DNA from: Methylophilaceae bacterium
GTDB taxonomy: Bacteria; Pseudomonadota; Gammaproteobacteria; Burkholderiales; Methylophilaceae
Direction: 5' to 3'
Length of the DNA: 6,644 nt
NCBI GenBank assembly: GCA_017880825.1
Contig: JADGRN010000077.1
Coordinates: 1-6,644, forward strand
Positions 1-6,267 of this stretch are shown piece after piece. The translations under genes and the position numbers were made by a program. The notes beneath the pieces were generated by a model, which searched no databases, had not been told where the DNA came from, and saw only the letters and a program-made list of their open reading frames with translations. The first letter of the stretch is position 1; the number at the start of each line of letters is the position of its first letter.

Positions 1-1040
1 GTACTGCAGTACCTAGGCAACGCTATTTAAAGTCCGAGTGCTGGGAAGCATTTCAACAATCAGACTGGTTTCAGCGCCTCAACTCAAGAACGCGCGCCGT
101 CGCCAAAACCGTGTTATTGCACGACAACGGCATCGAAGCGCGACATCTGGCCTTGGAATCGCTGGAACATGCTTTTCAAATCGATCCGGATACATTGCAT
201 GCACGGTTTCTTGAAAACGCTCCCGCACTTGCACGCAAAGCCGGCAAGGCGGCGCTTAAACAAGCAGCATTGGAGCCATTGCAGATAGACGCGGTGGTGG
301 TCAGCACCTGCACTGGCTATCTGTGCCCGGGCCTGAGCAGTTATGTAATCGAACAATTAGGATTACGCCGCGATGTACAAGCCTACGATCTAGTTGGTCA
401 AGGTTGCGCGGCGGCGCTGCCAAACTGGCAATTGTCGAGCGCGCTGCTGGCATCGCAACAATGCGATCATGTGCTCTCAATATGTGTCGAAGTATGCAGC
501 GCCGCCATGTACCTGGACGACGATCCAGGCGTGATGATCAGCGCCTGTCTTTTCGGTGATGGCGCGGGTGCAGCGGTGCTGTCCCGGTTGCCACAGAAGC
601 ATGCCAGACGTATCGAGTGGCGCGGCTGCGAATCGCTGATTAACCCATCACAACGCAACGCACTGCAATTTGAGCAGCGCAATGGCATGCTGCGTAATAT
701 TCTGAAACGGGAGGTGCCGCGTCTGGCCGCCGAACACGCGCATCAGGTGCTGAAAACTGTATTGAATCGTACGGATATCAATATCGCCGACATCAAATGC
801 TGGATCATGCATGCCGGCGGACGCGATGTGCTGCTGGCAATGGAAAAGAAATTCGGTATCCCCAAGGAATGTTTTCGCTATAGCGCCGCCATGCTGCTCG
901 AATATGGCAACCTGAGCAGCGCATTTGTTTATTTCGTATTGCAGACGGCCCTGAAAGACAAGGCGCAAGGTGGCGCCTGGTGGATGTCGTCATTCGGCGC
1001 CGGTTTCAGCTGCCATGGCGCGCTGTTGCAGGTCGAGTAA
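1..1040 (+). CDS. Type III polyketide synthase (chalcone synthase-like), 5' partial
   Basis: Condenses an acyl-CoA starter with malonyl-CoA units to make resorcinol or pyrone rings; cytosolic homodimer in this family. The reading frame is open from base 3 to the stop at 1038-1040, and the pre-GTG residues (TAVPRQRY...) match the usual family N-terminus. So the gene starts outside the window, and the GTG at 111 is internal. About 345 residues are visible, so only a short N-terminal piece is missing. The thiolase-fold triad is complete: Cys in GQGCAAALP (405-407), His in MHAGGRD (810-812), Asn in YGNLSSA (909-911). VEVCSAAMYLDDD and the C-terminal SFGAGFSCHGALL replace the plant GFGPG loop and resemble bacterial alkylresorcinol/alkylpyrone synthases such as ArsB, SrsA and BpsA. 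It is the first visible gene of a tight operon with a methyltransferase and a flavoprotein. Family is seen in the sequence; starter, chain length and cyclisation mode are unknown. Confidence 0.95.
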   Translation, partial: TAVPRQRYLKSECWEAFQQSDWFQRLNSRTRAVAKTVLLHDNGIEARHLALESLEHAFQIDPDTLHARFLENAPALARKAGKAALKQAALEPLQIDAVVVSTCTGYLCPGLSSYVIEQLGLRRDVQAYDLVGQGCAAALPNWQLSSALLASQQCDHVLSICVEVCSAAMYLDDDPGVMISACLFGDGAGAAVLSRLPQKHARRIEWRGCESLINPSQRNALQFEQRNGMLRNILKREVPRLAAEHAHQVLKTVLNRTDINIADIKCWIMHAGGRDVLLAMEKKFGIPKECFRYSAAMLLEYGNLSSAFVYFVLQTALKDKAQGGAWWMSSFGAGFSCHGALLQVE

Positions 1041-1046
1041 TCGAGC

Positions 1047-1754
1047 ATGCACACTTCGTTTCCCAGAGTGCTGCAAGAAGAAATGCTGGATGAGTTGCCT
1101 GAAGATGATCCCCGAGCAATGCGCTCGCGCCGCGATTTGCAGCGGATCAATCGCATCATGGGTGCGGTCGGTATTATTGCCCAAGCGCTTAAGCGCAGTC
1201 AGCATGCCCCGAAATGTATCATCGAACTGGGGACGGGTGACGGCAGCCTGATGCTAGGCTTGGCGAAGCGCTTTGCCGTAGATTGGCCTGGCGTGCATGT
1301 CACCCTGCTGGATCGGCTGAATCTGGTCAGCAGCGCAACCTCTGGAGAATTCAACCGCTTGGGCTGGACGGTAGAGATCCTGCAAGCCGATGTGCTTGAA
1401 TGGGCCGAATCTCCAATGACCCGTCGGTGGGATATAGGATTAGCCAATCTTTTCATTCACCACTTCGATTCCATGCAAATCCAAACGCTTTTCGCAGCGC
1501 TTGGCCAACGTACCGATTTGTTCGTCGCTTGCGAACCGCGGCGCAGCCGGTTGCCGTTGTTTGCGAGCAAGCTGGTGGGCTTGATCGGGGCCAACGCTGT
1601 TACCCGAAAAGATGCGGTACTCAGCGTGCAGGCAGGTTTTTACGGTCAGGAATTATCAGCATTGTGGCCATCTGACACGGCTGAATGGAGCTTGGAGGAA
1701 GGCGCCGCAAGATTATTCAGCCACCGATTCATCGCGCGGCGCAAGGCTGGCTGA
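1047..1754 (+). CDS. Class I SAM-dependent methyltransferase of the type III PKS cassette
   Basis: Predicted to methylate the polyketide product of the preceding synthase (O- or C-methylation cannot be told). 235 residues. The Rossmann motif I is IIELGTGDG (58-66), followed by the acidic ribose-binding position in LLDR (D89), the motif II region QADVLEW (113-119) and NLFIHHFD (134-141) at the motif IV position. The N-terminal RSRRDLQRINRIMG (26-39) and the late EPRRSRLPLF segment resemble the methyltransferases that sit beside bacterial type III synthases, recalled from memory rather than searched. The ATG lies 6 nt after the synthase stop and a weak GGTCGAG (1031-1037) could act as ribosome site, so translational coupling is likely. 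It is a soluble class I enzyme, unlike the membrane isoprenylcysteine-type methylase BpsB of Bacillus. The closest functional analogue by context is SrsB. Confidence 0.88.
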   Translation: MHTSFPRVLQEEMLDELPEDDPRAMRSRRDLQRINRIMGAVGIIAQALKRSQHAPKCIIELGTGDGSLMLGLAKRFAVDWPGVHVTLLDRLNLVSSATSGEFNRLGWTVEILQADVLEWAESPMTRRWDIGLANLFIHHFDSMQIQTLFAALGQRTDLFVACEPRRSRLPLFASKLVGLIGANAVTRKDAVLSVQAGFYGQELSALWPSDTAEWSLEEGAARLFSHRFIARRKAG

Positions 1755-1757
1755 AAG

Positions 1758-2996
1758 ATGGATAAGGCTTACGACGCCATCATCATAGGCGCTGGTCCGG
1801 CGGGCGCCAGCGCTGCAATACTGCTGGCGCGAAGTGGCTGGCGCGTGGCGCTGGTGGAAAAACTGGACTTCCCTCGACGCAAAGTATGCGGTGAGTGCAT
1901 TGCAGCAAGCAATCTGCCGTTACTGGATGCGCTGGGAATCGGTGAGGCCCTGGCTAGTCTGGCCGGAGCGCCGTTAAGGCGCGTCGCGCTGATGTATCGC
2001 GATCAAACGATTCATGCCGCGCTGCCGCAGCTTGCCGATGCGAAACACCCTTGGGGTAAGGCCTTGGGCCGCGAGCATCTGGATAGCCTGCTGCTGGAGC
2101 AGGCAAGAAAATCCGGCGTTGAGATATTTCAACCATGGACCGCAAAAACGGTCGAGGGCGAGCCCGGTCGCTTTTATTGCAGCATTGCCCAAGCACATTC
2201 GGCAGAAAACCTGACCTTGTCGGCGCCGGCGCTGATTGCTGCACACGGCTCCTGGGAAATAGCGCCGACTAATGACCTTAAACAGCGTCCACATCGCAAT
2301 TCGGATTTGTTCGCCTTCAAGGCAAATTTCAAAAATACCAACCTGGACACGGACTTGTTGCCGGTGCTGTCGTTTTCCGGAGGCTATGGAGGTATGGTGG
2401 TTGGTGATCACGCAACCACGACTTTGGCCTTCTGCATACGTAGGGATGCCTTGGCCAGAAGCCGGCTGGCAATGCCCAAACATAGCGCGGCTGAGGCTGC
2501 GGTTGCCTATGTGGCAAATGATTGCGATGGAGTGGCGGCCATGCTGTCGCAAGCTGAACAACACGGGTCCTGGCTCAGCGTCGGCCCGATCCGCCCCGGC
2601 ATACGAATGCCAAAGCAAGGCGGTCATGCATTCTTGATCGGAAATGCGGCGGGAGAAGCGCATCCGATCATAGGCGAAGGCATCAGCATGGCGATTCAAT
2701 CGGCCTGGCTGTTGGCTGATAATCTGGCGGGAAACAAACAAGCAATGTCGGATAAACAAAAACAAATGCGGCTGCATCGGCGATATGCCGCCGCATGGCA
2801 GCGCAATTTTGCGCCGCGTATCCGCCTTGCCGCCCTATTCGCACACGTGGCAATGCGCCCGGTGCTGGCGGACTGCATGTTTCCTCTGCTGAAACGCTAT
2901 CCGCAACTGCTGACCCGTGCTGCAAGATGGGGCGGCAAGGTGCAATACCTGGATTTGGGTAAATCTGCGGCTGACCCGTTAGCGGAGACGATGTGA
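1758..2996 (+). CDS. FAD-dependent oxidoreductase, geranylgeranyl reductase/aromatic hydroxylase superfamily
   Basis: 412-residue flavoprotein. The FAD dinucleotide fold is GAGPAG (11-16) with ribose-binding Glu34 in LVEK. KVCGE (42-46) and GREHLD (104-109) are the second and third family landmarks. The late FAD motif is GNAAGEAHPIIGEGISMAI (295-313), where most relatives have GD. Family members either hydroxylate aromatics or reduce isoprenoid double bonds; the sequence alone does not decide. By analogy with SrsC, which oxidises alkylresorcinols to quinones, ring hydroxylation of the methylated polyketide is the leading inference. Reduction of a double bond is the alternative. The ATG is 3 nt after the methyltransferase stop, so the gene is almost certainly translated from the same message. 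A final stretch around residues 355-380 is hydrophobic and might touch the membrane, fitting a lipid substrate. It is the last gene of the cassette. Confidence 0.88.
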   Translation: MDKAYDAIIIGAGPAGASAAILLARSGWRVALVEKLDFPRRKVCGECIAASNLPLLDALGIGEALASLAGAPLRRVALMYRDQTIHAALPQLADAKHPWGKALGREHLDSLLLEQARKSGVEIFQPWTAKTVEGEPGRFYCSIAQAHSAENLTLSAPALIAAHGSWEIAPTNDLKQRPHRNSDLFAFKANFKNTNLDTDLLPVLSFSGGYGGMVVGDHATTTLAFCIRRDALARSRLAMPKHSAAEAAVAYVANDCDGVAAMLSQAEQHGSWLSVGPIRPGIRMPKQGGHAFLIGNAAGEAHPIIGEGISMAIQSAWLLADNLAGNKQAMSDKQKQMRLHRRYAAAWQRNFAPRIRLAALFAHVAMRPVLADCMFPLLKRYPQLLTRAARWGGKVQYLDLGKSAADPLAETM

Positions 2997-3030
2997 ATTA
3001 CTTCTGAACAAGCTGTCAACTATTCAGGAT

Positions 3031-3059
3031 CAGGAATGTCGAACTGATTCGGGCTCCTG
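3031..3059 (+). other. Imperfect hairpin downstream of the PKS cassette
   Basis: CAGGA (3031-3035) pairs with TCCTG (3055-3059), and TCGAA (3039-3043) pairs with TTCGG (3048-3052, one G-T wobble) around a CTGA tetraloop, with a 3x2 internal loop between the two stems. There is no T-tract after it, so it is not a classical intrinsic terminator. It could protect the 3' end or act with Rho. A second CAGGA at 3025-3029 gives an alternative pairing. Confidence 0.35.
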
Positions 3060-3076
3060 CAATATACGCCCGACCT

Positions 3077-3115
3077 AGGGTTATGTTGGATAACGAACAT
3101 ACAACTTAAAACCCT
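3077..3115 (+). repeat. Nested inverted repeats upstream of gstA (possible operator)
   Basis: AGGGTT (3077-3082) is the exact inverse of AACCCT (3110-3115). Inside it, TATGTT (3082-3087) is the exact inverse of AACATA (3096-3101), sharing the base at 3082 with the outer arm. The inner dyad has a 14-nt centre-to-centre distance, compatible with a dimeric regulator. It sits just upstream of the candidate -10 at 3120. Arms are only 6 bp in AT-rich DNA, so chance is possible. Confidence 0.4.
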
Positions 3116-3116
3116 T

Positions 3117-3125
3117 TGATATAAC
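3117..3125 (+). promoter_or_regulatory. Candidate extended -10 promoter for gstA-yahK
   Basis: TGATATAAC (3117-3125) combines the extended TGn element with TATAAC, one mismatch from the sigma-70 -10 consensus. No good -35 lies 16-18 nt upstream (ACATAC at best), as is common for extended -10 promoters. Transcription would begin near 3132, giving a short leader before the gene. An alternative reading uses TTGATA (3116-3121) as a -35, but its matching -10 is poor and would leave almost no leader. Confidence 0.45.
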
Positions 3126-3156
3126 TTCAGATGTTTTATTAACTTAGAAAATGACC

Positions 3157-3765
3157 ATGAAACTTTATTACAGCCCCGGCGCCTGCTCTCTTTCACCGCA
3201 TATCGTTCTGAACGAAGGTGGGTTCAGTTTTGGAATGGAAAAGGTTGACCTGGTCAGCAAGAAAACTGAAAGCGGCGCCGATTTCACCGCGATCAATCCC
3301 AAGGGTTATGTGCCCGCTCTGGTGCTTAACGACGGCCAGGTACTGACTGAGGGGCCGGCGATTATTCAGTATCTGGCCGACAGCGTGCCGGAAAAGAAAC
3401 TCATTCCTGCTGCCGGCAGCATGGAACGTTATCGTGTGATGGAATGGCTCAATTTTATTTCAACCGAGCTGCACAAAGGTTTCGGGCCATTGTTCAATGC
3501 AAATGCGCCCGATGAGTGGAAAACTGTCGTTAAAGCGCAGTTGTTAACCCGCATCAACTATGTTGGCCAGCAACTGGAAGGCAAGAACTGGTTAATGGGC
3601 ACAGATTTTACTGTGGCTGACGCCTACCTGTTCACAGTGCTGAGTTGGGCAAACCACGTGGGGCTTGATCTCACATCCGTACCACAGATTACCGGGTATC
3701 TTAAACGCGTAGCCTCCAGACCATTGGTGCAGACCGCGCTCAAGGCTGAAGGACTGCTGGACTAA
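3157..3765 (+). CDS. gstA: Glutathione S-transferase, beta class (GstA type)
   Basis: Conjugates glutathione to electrophiles, or acts on glutathione mixed disulfides, in the cytosol. It closely resembles E. coli GstA along its whole length, for instance PGACSLSPHI, NPKGYVPAL, STELHKGF and FTVADAYLFTVL. I chose the ATG at 3157 over the one at 3151 because the 202-residue product then starts MKLYYSPGAC and reproduces the family numbering: Cys10 and His106 at the glutathione site, and the Val52-cisPro53 loop with Glu65 in TEGPAI. Neither start has a clear Shine-Dalgarno, so the upstream ATG (two extra residues) remains possible. Domains: thioredoxin-like N-terminal part to about residue 80, then the all-helical domain from about 88. 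The yahK-type gene follows 33 nt later, so the pair is probably co-transcribed from the promoter candidate upstream. Confidence 0.95.
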   Translation: MKLYYSPGACSLSPHIVLNEGGFSFGMEKVDLVSKKTESGADFTAINPKGYVPALVLNDGQVLTEGPAIIQYLADSVPEKKLIPAAGSMERYRVMEWLNFISTELHKGFGPLFNANAPDEWKTVVKAQLLTRINYVGQQLEGKNWLMGTDFTVADAYLFTVLSWANHVGLDLTSVPQITGYLKRVASRPLVQTALKAEGLLD

Positions 3766-3785
3766 ACCTCGGAAGGGCAATAATC

Positions 3786-3790
3786 AGGAG
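3786..3790 (+). promoter_or_regulatory. Strong ribosome binding site of the aldehyde reductase gene
   Basis: AGGAG is followed after 8 nt of AT-rich DNA by the ATG at 3799. It is the best Shine-Dalgarno in the window and contrasts with the weak sites of its neighbours, suggesting high translation of this gene within the two-gene unit. Confidence 0.85.
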
Positions 3791-3798
3791 TAATAAAT

Positions 3799-4911
3799 AT
3801 GTTAAAAAATATCGGATATGCAGCACATGACTCAAAGACACCGTTGGTGCCTTTTAATTTCGAGCGGCGCGAAGTTGGCGCACAGGATGTATTGATTGAA
3901 ATTCAGTATTGCGGCGTTTGCCATAGCGATCTGCACCAGGTGCGTGATGATTGGGCAGGCAGCACTTACCCGATAGTCCCCGGACACGAAATTGTCGGCC
4001 GTGTGCTCAAAGTGGGTAACGAAGTTGATGAATTCAAGTCTGGCGACCTCGCGGGCGTTGGCTGCCTGGTAGATTCATGCCGGTTATGTACGGAATGCAA
4101 TGAGCACCTGGAGCAGTTCTGCGACAGTGCCGTATTCACCTACAACAGCCCGGACAAGCATACCGGCAAGATGACTTACGGCGGATACTCCAACCAGATC
4201 GTGGTAGATAAGCGTTTTGTGCTGAGAATTTCCCACCGGCTTGACCTGGCCGCCACCGCGCCGTTGCTGTGCGCCGGCATCACCACCTATTCACCGCTGC
4301 GTCACTGGAATGTCGGCAAAGGCGATAAGGTAGGCATAGTCGGGCTGGGCGGGCTGGGGCACATGGCGGTGAAGTTCGCCCATGCCTTTGGTGCGCACGT
4401 GGTGCTGTTTACCACGTCTCCCGGCAAGACCGAGGATGCCAAACGCCTGGGCGCAGACGAAATAGTGATTTCAAAGAATCCGGATGAAATGAAGCAGCAT
4501 TTGAAGAGCCTTGATTTCATCCTGAATACCGTCGCCGCCGCGCATGACCTGGATCAATACACCGCCTTGCTCAAGCGCGACGGCACCATGTGCCTGGTTG
4601 GCGTGCCGGGTAGTCCGCATCCTTCGCCGAGCATAGGCAACCTCATCTTCAAGCGCCGCAGCCTTGCCGGCTCCTTGATTGGCGGTCTGAAGGAGACTCA
4701 GGAAATGCTGGATTTTTGCGCCGAGCACAACATTACTTCAGACATCGAATTGATCCCGATCCAGCAAATCAACGTCGCTTTCGAGCGCATGTTGAAGAGT
4801 GATGTGAAATATCGTTTCGTGATTGACCTGGCAAGCATGGAGACCTTGGCAAGCCAAGAGAACCAAGAGAGCCTGGAGAGTCTGGATAGCGGCGTGGGAG
4901 CTGCCAATTAG
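3799..4911 (+). CDS. yahK: Zinc-dependent NADP(H) aldehyde reductase / alcohol dehydrogenase, YahK type
   Basis: Reduces aldehydes to alcohols in the cytosol. It aligns with E. coli YahK of the cinnamyl-alcohol-dehydrogenase branch nearly throughout (GVCHSDLHQVR, YPIVPGHEIVGRV, PLLCAGITTYSPLRHW, LLKRDGTM, QEMLDFCAEH). Catalytic zinc ligands are Cys41, His63 and Cys158, with Glu64 beside His63. The structural zinc set is Cys94, Cys97, Cys100 and Cys108. The cofactor fold is GLGGLGH (182-188), and FTTSPGK (204-210) lacks the acidic residue of NAD enzymes, pointing to NADPH. After the family end (YRFVID, residue 343) there are 27 more residues, where YahK has about six; the tail is acidic, Ser/Glu-rich and repetitive. 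Start fixed by AGGAG at 3786-3790. Pairing with gstA suggests clearance of reactive aldehydes or quinones; this is inference. Confidence 0.93.
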   Translation: MLKNIGYAAHDSKTPLVPFNFERREVGAQDVLIEIQYCGVCHSDLHQVRDDWAGSTYPIVPGHEIVGRVLKVGNEVDEFKSGDLAGVGCLVDSCRLCTECNEHLEQFCDSAVFTYNSPDKHTGKMTYGGYSNQIVVDKRFVLRISHRLDLAATAPLLCAGITTYSPLRHWNVGKGDKVGIVGLGGLGHMAVKFAHAFGAHVVLFTTSPGKTEDAKRLGADEIVISKNPDEMKQHLKSLDFILNTVAAAHDLDQYTALLKRDGTMCLVGVPGSPHPSPSIGNLIFKRRSLAGSLIGGLKETQEMLDFCAEHNITSDIELIPIQQINVAFERMLKSDVKYRFVIDLASMETLASQENQESLESLDSGVGAAN

Positions 4912-4946
4912 TCGCTGCCGATAATTGCGTTAATATGTGGTCTGGC

Positions 4947-4974
4947 CCGGCACCCTGACAGGTGCCGGTTTTTT
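4947..4974 (+). terminator. Strong Rho-independent terminator after yahK
   Basis: A perfect 8-bp GC-rich stem, CCGGCACC (4947-4954) with GGTGCCGG (4961-4968), closes a 6-nt loop and runs straight into six T residues (4969-4974). It lies 35 nt after the yahK stop and ends the gstA-yahK unit. Confidence 0.93.
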
Positions 4975-4992
4975 ATCCGGCACGGTTTTTTT
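4962..4992 (+). terminator. Overlapping second terminator-like hairpin before the transporter
   Basis: GTGCCGG (4962-4968), the 3' arm of the preceding terminator, can instead pair with CCGGCAC (4977-4983). That 7-bp stem is followed by GG and seven T residues (4986-4992). Both hairpins need the same middle arm, so only one can form at a time. It could be a back-up terminator or an attenuator-like switch. It ends 3 nt before the first ATG of the transporter. Confidence 0.5.
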
Positions 4993-4995
4993 GGA

Positions 4996-6252
4996 ATGTT
5001 TCACCTGAATTTTATGCAACCAGCGCTTCCCACCTCATTGACATTTACCTTGCGCAATCCCGGTTTTCTCAAGCTGATGGTTTTTCGGGTGCAGATCGTT
5101 CTGGCTTACCAGATCATGGCGGTGGTGGTTGGCTGGCATATCTATGAACTCACGCGCGACCCGCTGGCGCTAGGCTTGATCGGGCTGGCTGAGGTCATCC
5201 CCTATTTCTGCTGTGCGCTGTTTGCCGGGTACGCGGTGGATCATCATTCGCGGCGCATGTTTGGCGTGCTGGCCTCTGCGGCGGTATGTCTGAACGCGCT
5301 GGTTCTGGCGCTGGTTGCCGCCGGGGTAGTAGCTGGCAACCCGTCGCTATGGATTTATGGATCAATCGCTTTTGTGGGGCTGGCGCGTGCATTTATTGGC
5401 CCTTCCTACAGTGCGTTATTCGCACTGATATTGCCGCGCGATCAATATGCGCGCGCCTCCGGCATAGGCAGTTCCGCATTTCAGTTGGGGCTTATTGTCG
5501 GCCCGGCGCTGGGTGGTGCACTGGTGGGCTGGGCCAGCATTACCGCCGCTTACGCAGTGTCCGCCGTGCTTGCCTTGAGTGCTACATCGACTTTGCTGAC
5601 ATTACGCATCGTGGAGCCGCCGCCTGCCGAAGCCTCTCCGGTGTTCTCCAGTATTGCAGAAGGCCTGCGCTTTGTATTCAGCAACCAGATCATCCTTGGC
5701 GCGCAGGTACTGGATATGTTTGCCGTACTGTTCGGCGGCGCGGTCGCCATGCTGCCTGCATTCGTCCACGATGTTTTCCATTACGGGCCGGAAGGCCTGG
5801 GCATCCTGCGCGCCGCACCCGCCATCGGCGCCATCCTGACCGGCATCATGCTGGCGCGCCACCCGTTGAACAAACACGCCGGGCGCTATTTGCTTGTAGC
5901 GGTTGCGGGGTTTGGCGTTTGTATTATTGGCTTCGCGCTCAGCGCGCAGTTCTGGCTGGCTGCATTTTTCCTGATGCTATCCGGCATGCTGGATGGGGTG
6001 TCGGTGGTGCTGCGTACCACCATCATGCAACTGGTGACGCCGGATGCCATGCGCGGGCGTGTGTCTGCCATCAACGGCATTTTCATCGGCTCCTCCAATG
6101 AGCTGGGCGCCTTTGAATCCGGGGTGGCCGCGCGCCTGATGGGCCTGGTGCCCTCGGTGATCTTCGGCGGCATCATGACCTTGACGGTGGTGGCGACAAC
6201 CGCGCATTTCGCGCCCAAGTTGCGTAAACTCGATCTTCATCAATTGCATTAA
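4996..6252 (+). CDS. Major facilitator superfamily transporter, EntS/MFS_3-like
   Basis: Inner-membrane secondary transporter of 418 residues, probably a proton-driven exporter; the substrate is unknown. Hydrophobic stretches give about 12 membrane helices, roughly at 33-51, 59-80, 90-112, 118-140, 158-180, 184-203, 232-255, 266-287, 298-315, 318-337, 355-375 and 385-404. The loop between helices 2 and 3 has the MFS motif A form GYAVDHHSRR (78-87), and the long loop at 204-230 separates the two six-helix halves. RVSAINGIFIGSSNELGAFESG in the second half is typical of the EntS-like branch. The start is uncertain: the ATG at 4996 sits directly after a T-run with little room for a ribosome site, and the ATG at 5014 (residue 7) would lose nothing conserved. 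Its own promoter is unclear; TAATAT at 4931-4936 is a weak -10 candidate lying upstream of both hairpins. A second gene follows 15 nt after the stop. Confidence 0.88.
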   Translation: MFHLNFMQPALPTSLTFTLRNPGFLKLMVFRVQIVLAYQIMAVVVGWHIYELTRDPLALGLIGLAEVIPYFCCALFAGYAVDHHSRRMFGVLASAAVCLNALVLALVAAGVVAGNPSLWIYGSIAFVGLARAFIGPSYSALFALILPRDQYARASGIGSSAFQLGLIVGPALGGALVGWASITAAYAVSAVLALSATSTLLTLRIVEPPPAEASPVFSSIAEGLRFVFSNQIILGAQVLDMFAVLFGGAVAMLPAFVHDVFHYGPEGLGILRAAPAIGAILTGIMLARHPLNKHAGRYLLVAVAGFGVCIIGFALSAQFWLAAFFLMLSGMLDGVSVVLRTTIMQLVTPDAMRGRVSAINGIFIGSSNELGAFESGVAARLMGLVPSVIFGGIMTLTVVATTAHFAPKLRKLDLHQLH

Positions 6253-6267
6253 AGGCGGTTCAATTCC

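Noticed and set aside
1..12. Perfect 12-bp palindrome GTACTGCAGTAC at the window edge, followed by CCTAGG.
   Set aside because: It lies inside the coding frame of the synthase and encodes expected family residues, so a site function is not supported; chance is likely.
111..113. GTG at 111 as the start of the polyketide synthase.
   Set aside because: The frame stays open upstream to the window edge and encodes the family N-terminus (TAVPRQRY and the following helix), so the true start is outside.
1974..2777. A 267-codon open frame on the minus strand.
   Set aside because: It is antisense to the flavoprotein gene, whose frame carries all the conserved motifs; the antisense product resembles nothing and has no ribosome site.
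4931..4936. TAATAT as a -10 element for the transporter gene.
   Set aside because: The matching -35 position (TTAGTC) is poor and the transcript would have to pass both terminator hairpins; kept only as a weak possibility.
5286..6101. A 271-codon + strand open frame inside the transporter gene.
   Set aside because: Arg/Cys/His-rich composition typical of a shifted frame over GC-rich code; the overlapping frame gives a clear 12-helix transporter.
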